Below, one piece after another: positions 46,901 to 58,900 of a stretch of DNA of 64,000 nucleotides. Each line of letters opens with the position of its first letter. The first letter of the stretch is position 1. This stretch comes from Paguma larvata (lineage: Eukaryota > Chordata > Mammalia > Carnivora > Viverridae), in the NCBI GenBank assembly GCA_030068075.1, contig CM057841.1, positions 47,967,030 through 48,031,029 of the forward strand. Reading direction: 5' to 3'. The position numbers and the translations under genes were made by a program. The notes under the pieces were generated by a model that did no database searches, was not told the origin of the DNA, and saw only the letters and a list, made by a program, of their open reading frames with translations.

Positions 46901-49900
46901 TGCGCCACCGCAGCATCGAGACCAAGCTGCGGCAATTCACCAAGTGAGTGGGCGCCGCGGGTGGGCGGGCGGGGGTACGCAGAGAGACCTTCCCCTGGTG
47001 GCCCTGACCCTCACACCCCACCCACAGCGCGCTGCTGGAGAGCCTCATCAATCCGCTGCAGGAGCGCATCGAGGACTGGAAGAAGTCGGCCAACCAACTG
47101 GACAAGGACCACGCAAAAGGTGGGCCCTGGGCTCGGGGTGAAGCTTCCTGTCCCCACTGTGCAGAGCCCCCCATCACAGCATTCCTGTCTCACCCCCCCT
47201 GCACAGAGTACAAACGAGCCCGGCACGAGATCAAGAAAAAGTCTTCAGACACACTGAAGCTGCAGAAGAAAGCACGCAAAGGTAGAGCCCATGGCAGCCT
47301 GTGGAAGCAGAGCCCTGCGGGGCCCCACTCAGTGTACCCCCACACCCTATGGGGTGCCCCAGGGCCTCATACTGGCTGGAGGGGCCCTATCCTGGACATA
47401 GGACCCTCCAACCCGCTGGGTGGGACAGAGGGAGCCTCCCTGCACCCCAGACCTGGCCCAGGCCTTCCCCTCTCAGGGAGGCAGCAGGAGGCCCAATAGG
47501 CCCAGGCACCCCGCACCCCTGCCCCAGGAGCGGCTCTATCCATCCGGCTGTCTTTCACACATTCTTTCTTTCTCTGTCTCTCCTCCTCTTCTCCTCCCAC
47601 ATCCTTCCTGTAGAGCTACTTGGTAAGTCAAATGTCCGTCCCTCCAGCCGCTCCTCCCGTCCTTGTCCCATTTGTCTGTCTCCCCCAGCTCAGGGCCATT
47701 GGAAGGAGTCTCTCCAGGCCAAGGAGGAGCGAGGAAGGCGGTCGGTCCATCGAGGGAGGGGCCTGGGGCACAGTCCCTCTGGGGCCTTGGGGGTCCCTGG
47801 CCAGGGATGAGTCCCAGGCCACCGCTGGGTCAGTCTGCCAGGCCAAAAGGGGTTGGGGTGGGGCTGGGTGGGGGGCACAGGCCCTGGCTGCCCCAGCCCA
47901 CCCAGTCACCGCCCAGTCACCTACTGCCTTCTCACTCCCTGACTCACCATCTCTGTATCATCCTCTTGCCTCTCTCTGTCTCTCTCGCTGCTTCTTTGTG
48001 TTGCCGTTGCAGTCCTTGTGTGTCACTCCCTGAGCTGAGTGGGAGCCCACACTGAGATGACCCCCTTCCCTTCCCCCGGGGCCCAGCCCCTAGCTCTCCT
48101 GACCCCCCACACCCTTCAGCAGCCTGGCCTACAGCTGAGCCCCTGGGCTCTGCTTTGTCCTGCTCCCACCCTTTCCCTGTGAGGTGAGGTGAAGGGGTGC
48201 CGGCCCAAGGGCAGTGAGGCTGTCCTGGGAGCGGAAGACTCAGCTGTGGAGGCCTCTGCTGGGCTCAGCTGAGCTCTGCCCACTCCAGGTCCTGATGGCT
48301 TTGCAGCTTTCGTGTCTTTCCTGTGTGCGTGTCTGTCTGTCTACTCTCCCTGCTCTGGGACCAGCCCCTGCACAAGCCCCAGAGTCCCGGCTGCCCTCCC
48401 TGGTCCCCCGTCCCCCACGGCAGTGCCCAGCCCCACGGCCAGGGACACCACCACGGGGCCTGAGCCATGCACGCAGCGAGCTGGGCCGGCGTCCCCAGCG
48501 CGGCCTCTCCTCCCAACCCCTCCAGGGAAAGGAGATCTGCAGCCCCAGCTGGACAGCGCCCTGCAGGACGTCAATGACATGTACCTACTGCTGGAGGAGA
48601 CAGAGAAGCAGGCTGTGCGCCGGGCCCTGATCGAGGAGCGCGGCCGTTTCTGTACCTTCATCACTTTCCTGCAGCCTGTGGTGGTGGGTCCCTCGGACTC
48701 AGAGAGGTGTCTGAGCATCCCCACAGTGGGGCTCGCTAAAGGGTCTCCAGGAATCCCAGGAAATCCCAAGAAGCAAGATTTGAGAACCATTGGTGGGAGT
48801 CCTTAGGAGTGACTCGGAGGCTCCGGCAGGTTGACCACTTGACCCCTGAGAAAAGCCAGTTCTCAGTGTCGCTTGGCTGGGTGCCCTCAGAGCCACATGC
48901 TCAGAGCCCAAAGACACGGCTCATAGCTCGTGATGCTCTCACTAATTTGGTCTGACATACAGTCACAGCAGCCCCCAGGGGTCCAGACCCAGGCTCCGCC
49001 AGACCCAGGCAGCACTGGGTGAGAGAGGAGAGGCCAGGGCAGGCTCATTCCCCCAGGGTGGGGGGCAGGGGCAGGGCTGGTGGGTCTGACCTGCTGCTTC
49101 CTCAGAATGGTGAGCTGACCATGCTGGGGGAGATCACCCACCTGCAAGGCATCATCGACGACCTGGTGGTGCTGACTGCGGAGCCCCACAAGCTGCCCCC
49201 CGCCAGCGAGCAGGTGCGGCCAGCCCTGGGGCTATGCGACAGGGGAGGGGAAGGGACACTAGTTTAGTTGGGGACACTAAAGGAAAAAAGGGGACAGAGA
49301 ACCAGACATGTCCCAACATGCTCTGTGGGACAGCTGGGAGCACCTACCCCAGGTGAGGGATGGTGTGGCCAGGACCCAGCGAGGGCCTCAGTCTGAGAGC
49401 GGATGGGTGGAAGTCCCATGGGGCCTGGCCCTGGGTCTGCCCACAGGCTCCAGCTGAGCAAGCCAGACCTGGTGACACCTGCCTCCGTGCATATCCAGCA
49501 CCCGCTACCTTTCCAGGCACACCAACAGGCACGCCTGCCCATGCGGGCCACCCTGCCCCGCTCCCCACCGTGCTCCCACTGCACCAGGCTCAGTCCCTCC
49601 TGACAGGCCCCTGGTGTTGCTCTCACTGGGCGCTCACTGTGTGCACTTTCCACCGACCTCTCCCTGAATCGCCCCAATGGCGCTGCAAGACGGGAAGGAC
49701 CCGGGGCACCTCACAGGAGAAAACAGGCTCAGCGAGGTGCCAGGAACTTGCCCAAGGGGCCCGGCAGAGCCAGGACGCAAACCCCATGCTGTCCCTCATG
49801 GTCACTCTCTCGGCTCCTCTGCCAATGAGTCCCCAGGGACACCCGGTTCTCCCATGTCCCCTGCCTGAGGGGAGCATCCCTGAGAAGCAGAGATGGCAGA

Positions 49901-52900
49901 GTCTCCCTTGATGTCCCCCCACCCCGCCATCTGGCAGCCCTGCTTTCAGACTCCCCGGGGGGGGGGGTGGGGGAGGGTCTCCTGCTGGGGCTTGGCTCTC
50001 CATAGGGAAGAGAGTGGGGGGGCCTCTGGCCCTACCAGCACTCTGGGGGTCCTCCAGAAAATGGACTGGGCTGCCTCCACTGACCCATATCCATGTCCCT
50101 ATCCAGGTAATCAAAGACCTGAAGGGCTCAGACTATAGCTGGTCGTACCAGACCCCCCCATCATCACCCAGCGGCTCCGGCTCTCGGAAGTCCAGCATGT
50201 GCAGGTCAGTGCGGGGTTGACGGGGGGCAGAGAGGGGCAGGGACTCCCCAGGAGGGAATGGGTAAGCTCCCAGCAAAGCTGCATCAGGACTTGCTTCAGG
50301 GCCTCAGAATTCACACAACCGCATCACTGAGGAATTTACGAGTCTAGAGGACAAATGTACCCGTCTCGAGACCGCTGCCAGTACAGGCATGTGCAGGGGG
50401 CAAGAGTAGTTTGATTTACGGAGCAACAACTATGTGCCAGTTGCCGTGCTAAATGCTTTATACGTTTGCTTCATTGAGTCTTACACCACCATGTCGGGTA
50501 TGGTGTTGTCTCCATTTCACGGGGGAAACTGAGGCACAGCATCCCAGCATTTCACTTCTGGGCTCTGCCCAGCCCAGCCGAGTCAGTGGAGGTGGGAGGA
50601 TAGTAGTAAGAATTTAAGACCGAGGAGGGGCATAGCAGCTTCTGGGAAGGTGTGCTGAGGCCACAAGGTAGGGGACACTCAAACCAGGATGCTTCCTGCC
50701 TGGCACCTGTACTGGCCCCTGAAGTCTCGCTCAGTCACCATGCAGGCTCAGGATCAGGGACGCCTCCAGGGCTGGCTCCAGGGCAAGATTTGGAGGAGAC
50801 GCTTAAGATTCAAGGTTCTGCAGATGTGAGGGCAGTGAGCACATAGTGAGTTATTGGTGGGGGGCGGCCCCTCTGTGCCTGGCTCCCCTTCCCCAGAACC
50901 ACCTCTGGCTGAGCACCTGGGCACGGGAGGTAAGCCAGGCACAGCAATCAGCAGCTCCTGTAGAGGGAGGACGGCCTGGGTTTCCTGGACCCCAGGTTGG
51001 TGGCCGTCACAGCAGGGAGGGTTGATGGCATAGGACACCCAGGACCAACGGTGCGGGCCAAGGGGCTTCAGGGTCATGTTCAGAAAGAAGACAACCTTCG
51101 CTGCCGGGAACATCATCCAAGAGTGAAATGGCTGCACGGAGGAAGTGAGCTACCGAGGGCTGGACACCCTCAAGGGAGTGAGGGGAGAGGGGACAGTGGT
51201 GGGTCCGGAACCCACAGAGACCAGGGCTGCGTGCTAGACATCCAGTTAGGATTGGATGGCAAACAGCAGACTTTGACGAGGCAGTCCAGAAATGATCAGA
51301 CTTGTGTCAGATTCTAGCCCAATCGGGACAAGGTTTGAGGTTTGACGCTTAGTGACTCAGTTTCCCCATCACCAATCTAAGGTCTGCTGTTTTTAATGGC
51401 AGAGTAGGAGGCAAAGAGACTGCTTGCTCGGGGCACGTCCTGGAGCACTGGCGTGCTCTGGGGGCAGGCACCGGGCCAGTTTTTGGGTGCTGTCCGCTGC
51501 CTGGGCCCTGCCCTGTCCCAGAATCCAGCTCTCCTGTGGCACCTGGGTCTAAGAACTTGTAGTCTGACATTGTCTTTTCCTTCCTTTGCCCCTCACCTCT
51601 CTGCTCCACCCTCGTCTGTCACCCTGCCCTCCATATACACCTTTGTGTCTCCCCATCCGGCTGCCGTACCCCCTCCCCCACTCCCCCAGCGCCCCCAGCA
51701 GCGGTAGCAGTGCCAAGGGTGGCGGAGCCCCATGGCCTGGGGGTGCCCAAACATACTCACCCAGTTCCACCTGTCGCTACCACAGCCTGGCACAGCCAGC
51801 CACCGCCACCGCCCGCCTCTCCAGCGTCTCCTCCCACGACTCTGGCTTCGTCTCCCAGGATGCCACCTACTCCAAGCCTCCCTCACCCATGCCTTCAGAC
51901 ATCACCAGCCAGGTGAGAGAGTGTCTGCAGGGCCTATGGCTCTTGAGACTGGCCCGGAGGTCCCCGGAGGACCACCTCGCTAGGAACCAACCCGGCTAAG
52001 GAAAGGTGGGGAAGGTCTTAGAGCAGTCAGCATCCGCCGTAGCATGTCAGCAGGGCTTTGTGGTCCCACTACTTCCCCGTTTCCTGATTCCTTACCTACT
52101 GCCTTCCAGCCGTGGGAGCCCAAGGGGGCAGGTTAGCAGCTCTGGTCACTTGTGACCCTCCTCCTGCATAGGCTTACCGTGATGGGGTGGCTGGCCCCAG
52201 GAGGCATCCTCAGGAGACATCCTCCTGCTTCTGCACACTCGGCCACCTCTCTCTGAACCCAGAGATTGGCCCACGAATCTCAGATGCAGGCTCAGATCCT
52301 GCAGCCTCAGTGAGATGGGCAAACAGAGGGACGACAGTAGAAAACAAAGGGAGGTCAGGTCGCCTGCCCAGGGGGCTATCCTCAGGGTATCAGGAGTGAC
52401 TGCCTTTGGATCCCGTCTGTTCTTCCTCCCCGTCAAGGCTAGTGCCTCCATTTGGGCTCAGCATTTTATGTTCTGGTTTTTTTACTCAAAGATGTCCCCG
52501 TTATACTTCCGGTCTCTCTCCCTTGCTGGCCATTCCCATCAGTGCACAAAAGAGCCTTAGTATGACGCATCTTAAATTTTTCTTTAATGTTTTATTTATT
52601 TTTGAAAGAGAGACAGAGTACAAGTGAGGAGGGGCAGAGAGAGGGAGACACAGAATCCAAAGCAGGCTTCAGGCTCTGAGCTGTCAGCACAGAGCCCAAT
52701 GCAGGGCTCGAACTCATGAACCCCAAGATCATGACCTGAGCCAAAGTCAGATGTTTAACTGACTGAGCTGCCCAGCGCCCCTAGTGTCACGCATCTTAAA
52801 AGCCCTCCCTTCCTTCCATTTTTTCCTCCAGCCACCTATTCTTCTTCATAAGAAAACTTCTTAAAAGAGTTGTTTCCACTGACTAATTCTACCTCGTTTC

Positions 52901-55900
52901 TCATTCACTCCTATCCGCTTTGCCTATTTATAAATGAAAAACTTTAGATGTGTTAATTTCTCCCATATAGTTCCATCCATGTTTGCTGTATATATTTTGA
53001 GACTGTTTTATTAGGTGCAGACAAGTTGAAAATATTAACTCGTCATAGTGAATTGTATCCTCTGTACATGATGATCCTGTTCCTTATAATGTTTTCTCAG
53101 AGTCTATTTTGTTTGATATTACTACAGCTATTTCAGCTTTATTTTGTTTAAGATTTATATTACCATTTCCCATCTTTTCACTTTTATTTTTTTAACATTT
53201 ATATTTTTATTTTGCAAGAGAGAGAGCAGGAGAGGGATAGAGAGGGAGCAAGAGAATCCCAAGCAGGCTCTATGCTGTCAGTGCAGAGCCCCATGTGGGG
53301 CTGGATCCCAGGAACCTTGAGATCAGGACCCAGGTCGAAAACAAGAGTTAGAGGCTTAACAAACTGAGCCATCAAGGCATCCCTCCCATCTCTTTACTTG
53401 TAAACTCACTACATCCTTATGTTTTAGATGAGTCCTTTATAAACAGCAGATGCCTAGATTTTCTTTTATCCAGTCTGACAATCTCTATCTTTTGATTGGC
53501 ATTTTAGTCCACTTATATTTATTGTGATTATTGACATATTTGGACTCCTGTTTTTGTGCTTTTTATTTGTTCTACTTTTTCTGTGCCTCTTTTGTCTCTT
53601 CCTTGTTGTTCTTGTTTTCTTTTTCTCATTTGTTCCCCTCTACTAAATTTTAAGTTATATTGTTTCTTTCACCAGGGTATCTTGAAACTTTACCATGCAG
53701 TCTTATACAGGCCCAACTCCTGAATAATTCAAGGACTTAAATAAATATTTTAACTTCAGTCACCAGTGGGTTCTCCCAGCCTTTTTTATAATGTTCACAA
53801 ATGACATTTTTCTTCTTCTCCTCCTTTTCCCTCCTCCTCCTTCCCTTTTAAAGATTTTATTTTTAAGTAATCTCTACACCCGATGTGGAGCTCAAACTTA
53901 CCACCCCGAGATCAAGAGTCTCATACTCCACCTGAGCTAGCCAGGTACCCCATGACATTTTCTTAACTTTACTATTATTTTATACATAAAGTATTTATCT
54001 AGATTTACCCATATGTTTATATATTTCTTTGTTCATCATTTGTTCTTGTACCTCAACTCTTCCTTCTTTCTGAAGTATATATAGCACATCCTTTAGAAGT
54101 TATTTTAGAATAGATCTGTAGTAGTAAATTCTCGGGTTGTCTTTTTTTTTAAATCTGTAAACATGCTTCCTTTGTCCTCTTTCTTGAAAATGTTGCCAGA
54201 GATACAATTCTGATGTGACAGTTATTCTCTTTCCACGACTTGGAGAAGGTATTTTTCCACTGTGTTCTGGTTTCCATTGTTGATTGAGAGGTCTGCCGTC
54301 AGATTGTTGCACCTTAGCGAGTGACCTGACTTTGCTCCTTGGTCACTTTTAAGATCTTTGCTCTTCTGTTTGTGCCTAATTGCAAATTTGTTTTTATTTA
54401 GCCTCACTTGATAGGTTTGTATTCCTGCATCTTCATAATTATGTCTTTCATGTGTTCTGGAAATTTTCAGCCATCACTTCTGGATTCCTACTTTTGCTCT
54501 GTTCTCTCCTTCTGAAACTCAGTGTGTTGCCAGACCTTCTCGTTTACCCTTCTGTGTATCCTTCTCTCAGCTCTCACATTTTCCTTCTCCCCGCTTCTGT
54601 GTATGATGTTCTGGATCATTCATTCAGGTCTGTCTTCCAGCTTTTTAACCTCTCCACTCAGGCATTTTTTTTTAATTTTTATTTTGAAATAATTTCAGTC
54701 TTGTAGAAAAGTTGCAAAAAGAGTACAGAGTTCCCACCTACTCCTCTGAAGCCCCCTAATGTTAACCCCTTATGTAGCTACCAAACCAGGAATGAACACT
54801 GGCACAGTACTATTAACTAACCTACGGTCTTTTTCCAAATTTTGCCAGTTTTCTCACTAAGCTCCCTCTTCTAGTTCAGGAGTCCAGGATCCAGTGCAGG
54901 ACCCTGCGTCCCATGTAGTTGTTGCAGCTCTCTGGGCTTCTCCAGTCTGTAGCATCTCTACCGCCCTTCTTCTGTCATGACTTTGATACTCTTGAAGAAT
55001 ACCAGTCAGGTATTTTATAGAAGGTCTCTCAGTTCGGGCGTGTTCCGTGTCTTCGCGTGATTAGATGGAGGTCATACATTTCTGGCAAGAATCCCAGAGC
55101 AATGGTTTATTGCTGTTCCTCATACTCACCGGCCCTTGGTATTTTGCATCTTTTTCATTTAAGCCCTTCTGGGGGGTGTATAGTGGTAACGGCCTGTGTT
55201 ATAATTGTACTTCCCGAATGAGGAATGAGGTTGAACAACATTTCATCCTTCTGAAGGCCACTTGCCACTTAGCTGTCCTATTTTATGAAGGACCTATTCA
55301 GATTTTTGCCCATTTTTCTACTAAGTTGTGTTTTCCTTACTGATCCTAGAACTCCTTATGTCTTATGGATACAACTCCACTCCTTCAGCTGTGGTTCTGA
55401 GTCTGTGGGTTCCCTTTTTACCCTTCATGGAGTCTTATAGTTGACCTAAAACTCTTAATTTTAATGGATGTCCAGTTTGTCCAATCTGTTCATTTTTAAA
55501 AAATATTAGTGCTTTTCGTATCTTGAGATGTTTGTGTACTCTAAGGTCACAGAGATGTTTTCCTCTAAAAGTCTTTTTCTTTTACCTTTTTCATTTAGGT
55601 CTACAGATCATGAGGAATTGATGGGGGGGGTGGGCATATGAGATGGGGTCATTTTTTCCATATAAATATCTACTTAGCAAAAGGCCATCTTTTCCCCCTG
55701 CTGCACCGCAGTGTTGCCTTTTAGAAATGAGTTGTTATCTGTGTACTTGGAGTGGTTTTGGAAGTTTTTATTCTTGTTTATTTTTGAGAGAGAGAATGTG
55801 AGCAAGGCGGGAGAGGGGCACAGAGGATCCAAAGCGAGCTCTGTGCTGATAGCAGCGAGCCTGCTGTGAGGTTCCAACTCACAAATTGTGAGATCATGAC

Positions 55901-58900
55901 CTGAGCGGAAGTTGGATGCTTAACCAGTTGAGCCACTCAGATGCCCCAAGGTAAAGTTTGTATTCTCTTCTGCTGGTTGAATTGTGCTCTTTCACCAGTA
56001 CCATACCAGTCTTCATTATTTTAACCTTATAAAAATTTTTGATGTCTTGCAACAAAGTCCTCCAGCTTTGTTATTCTTCAATATCACCTTGGCCTTTTGT
56101 AATTCTTATATTCCTTAATAGCAGCTTGTCAGTTTCCATCAAAAAAATAGGAACACCACCTCCTAGGGTTCTGGCTGGGATTGCATCTGTCTATTTAGTT
56201 TGGCTTTTCCTTCTCAGTAATGTTTTGTAGTTTGCATGTCAAGATCTTGCACATCTGTCACTGGATTTTTTCTTCCTGGGTCTTTGATGTTTATTGATGC
56301 TATTTTAAATCATATGGCTTTGCAGGGTGCTTTTCGTTTGTCGGCTGCTATTTAGAAATTTAATTTTTTTTTTGGTAAATTTAAGTGGTATTAAAATCAC
56401 TTATCAGGTCTGATAATTACAGATTCTTTTGAATATTCTACCTATACAACAATCATGTACTTTCTGTTGCCTTATTGCCCTGCTAGGACTTCCAGTGCTG
56501 AACAGAAATGGGGATGGTAGTTCGTTTGTTTAGAGAGCCATAGAGTGTGAGTGGGGGAGGAGGAGGGAGAGAGAGAACCTCACGCAGGCTCTGCACCATC
56601 ACAGTTTCTCACGAAACTGTAAGATCATGACCTGACCTGACATCAAGAGTTGGACGCCTGACTGAGCCACCCGGGCGTCCCGATCCTGGGCATCCATCTC
56701 TCTTTCCCATCCTCAGAGGGGAATGTACTGATAGCTTTTAAGGTACCCTTTATCAGACTAAGGAAGCTCTCGTCTATCCCTAGTTTAAGTGTTTGTTCAT
56801 GAGTTGGCACTAAATTTTTCCATTGAGTGTTCCATTGGTTTTTATTTGCTTTAACAATTACACTGATAAACGGTCTGAATTTGTTTCTTGTTTCATCTGA
56901 ATCCTCACCTGTGATGCTTTGTTTCCTTTTATTTTGGTGATCTTGGTTCATCACAGACTGAAATTTCCCGGTATCTAAGTTAAGGATAATTTGGAGCATT
57001 TGATAGGGCAGAGGTGCCGTAATAATGGACCCCTTCCAGGTACCCTGGCTCAATTTGGGTCATCACAGGGTGAGCTCTCCACCTGGCCCCCCTTTTTTTT
57101 TTTTTTTTGCGAGGGAGAGAGAGAGAATCCCGAGCAGGCTCTGCACTATTAGTGCAGAATCTGACTCGGGGCTCGAACCCACAAACTACAAGATCATGAC
57201 CTGAACAGAAGTCAGGCACTTAACCAACTGAGCCACCCAGGCGCCCCTTCATTCTTGTGTTTTCTTTTCGGTTGGGGGCTTCCCAGGGTACCTACACCCC
57301 CCCCCACCCAGTCTGTGCCATACTTCTCTCGGGCTCCTCCATGCCCTCTGACGGACCCCCAGCAGCATCGGCACTGCTGACCTACCTTCCTCACGGCAGG
57401 TCCTTCTGTGTTCTGTGACATCGTCTGCTTGTGGTTTCCTTCCCACTTCTCTGGCAGTTCCTTGTTACTCTCCTTCGCTGGACCCTCCTCTCCTTGCCAG
57501 CCACTAAATGTGGGTGCGCCTGAGGGCCTTGAACCTTTTCTGTAACTGCCCTCAGTGCCAAGGTGACCTTACTCTGTGTCATGGCTGTTGGATTTGTGGC
57601 TCCAACCTTAACTTCTCCCTCAACTCCAGACTCATAAATGCAGTTGCCGACATTGCATCTGGCCACAGCTACCTGACAGACAGCTCAGCTCCGCACGTGC
57701 AGGGTGGAACTCTGGACTCCGTACTTGCCCTAGGCCTGCCCTTCCGAGATGACAGGGTCACCATCAACCCCGCTGCCCTCCATAGTGTCTCTCTTTCCCT
57801 TGCCCACCACATCCAGGCCATCAGCAGCTGCAAGTCCTGTTGTTCATTCTCAAAACCTATGGTTCTGGGGCTGGGCCACGGGGTTGGTCAGTGCCTGCAG
57901 TGTCCGTTCGGGCTGCAGACGCTCGCCGGGGGGGGGGGGGGGCGGGGCGGAGCGGAGCGCTGAACTGGAACAGCCCGCTGCATGCCGGCGCCGTGACCAG
58001 GTGTGTCCTCTCCTCTCCTCCTGGCCTCCCCGCTCCGTACGCCCACCTGCTCACCTCTGCGCGGCAGAAGTCCTCCAGCTCTGCATCCTCGGAGGCCTCG
58101 GAAACCTGCCAGTCGGTTAGCGAGTGCAGCTCCCCCACCTCGGTCAGTGTTTCCCACCTGCAGTGGGACGCGGGGAGGGCCCGGGGTCTACCAGACGGGG
58201 GTGCACACAGCGCCTGCTCCCTGCAGGAAAAGCCGTCTAGGCACACCCGCAGCCACTCGCAACACACTCACATCTTTCCCTCGTGAGTCATGCCATCCTA
58301 CCCCTGGGCCTGGCACGACCAAGCATGGCAATCTCCATGCTCTGCCCTTGACCATGATCTTGAGACCAAGGCCCCATATAGGCCTGAAAACCCTGTATCT
58401 CAACTATAGTGAGAGGACCCCCCCCAGCCGTGGACAGCAGGGCCAAGGGTCCCCTGACCCATCTGCCATGTCCTGCAGGACTGGGCCAAAGCAGGCCCCC
58501 ATGAGCAGCCCTCAGGCACCAGCCTGCAGAGGAGGAAGGACCGAATGGAACACCCCCGGGACACAGAGCCAGGCCTGGCCAGCGGGGGCACCCTGGGCCC
58601 CAGTGGAGAGGAGGTGCCAAGACCCTGCATGTCCCCTGCCACCATTGCAGCCAAGGTAGGCACCAACTCTCCTGGCAGCCCAGCCAGGGTCCCCCTTCAC
58701 TCCCAGGTCAGTGCCAGGAGGCCCAGCTCCACCCACCTGGCAGGAGCCGCCTGGAGTCCTGGGCGGAGGGGGGCAGCAGGGAGCCAGGCCTCAGCCTGTA
58801 GTCTTCCCACCCCCAGCACGGTGAGGAGGTGTCCCCGGCGGCCAGTGACCTGGCCATGGTGCTGACCCGCGGCCTGAGCCTGGAGCACCAGAAGAGCAGC

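Larger units (their letters stand above)
52801..57092 (-). mobile_element. Ancient L1 LINE sequence, antisense, broken by SINEs
   Basis: Ordered antisense L1 phrases: 'ctattttgtttgatattact', 'atccagtctgacaatctcta', 'cttgtcagtttccatcaaaa', 'gggattgcatctgtctattt', 'atgttttgtagtttgcatgt', 'gccttattgccctgctagga', 'aggaagctctcgtctatccc'. The later ones correspond to L1 ORF2 and the lower-coordinate ones to the 3' region; more than one insertion may be present. No frame is intact. It is split by SINEs at 53184-53384, 53815-53951, 55776-55953 and 56531-56681. Confidence 0.8.
51913..58067 (+). other. MTSS2: MTSS2 intron 10, repeat-filled
   Basis: The largest MTSS2 intron after intron 1 (6.2 kb). The middle, about 52577-57247, is AT-rich antisense L1 interrupted by SINEs; both ends are GC-rich unique sequence. 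A G-run lies at about 57930-57943, just 125 nt before exon 11. Confidence 0.85.

Noticed and set aside
52801..57092. Possible protein-coding retroelement in MTSS2 intron 10
   Set aside because: The L1 sequence is antisense, riddled with stops and split by SINEs; no intact ORF1 or ORF2.
58227..58282. Possible extra MTSS2 exon in intron 11
   Set aside because: It has a plausible acceptor and donor, but 56 nt would shift the frame into the next exon and the family does not require it.
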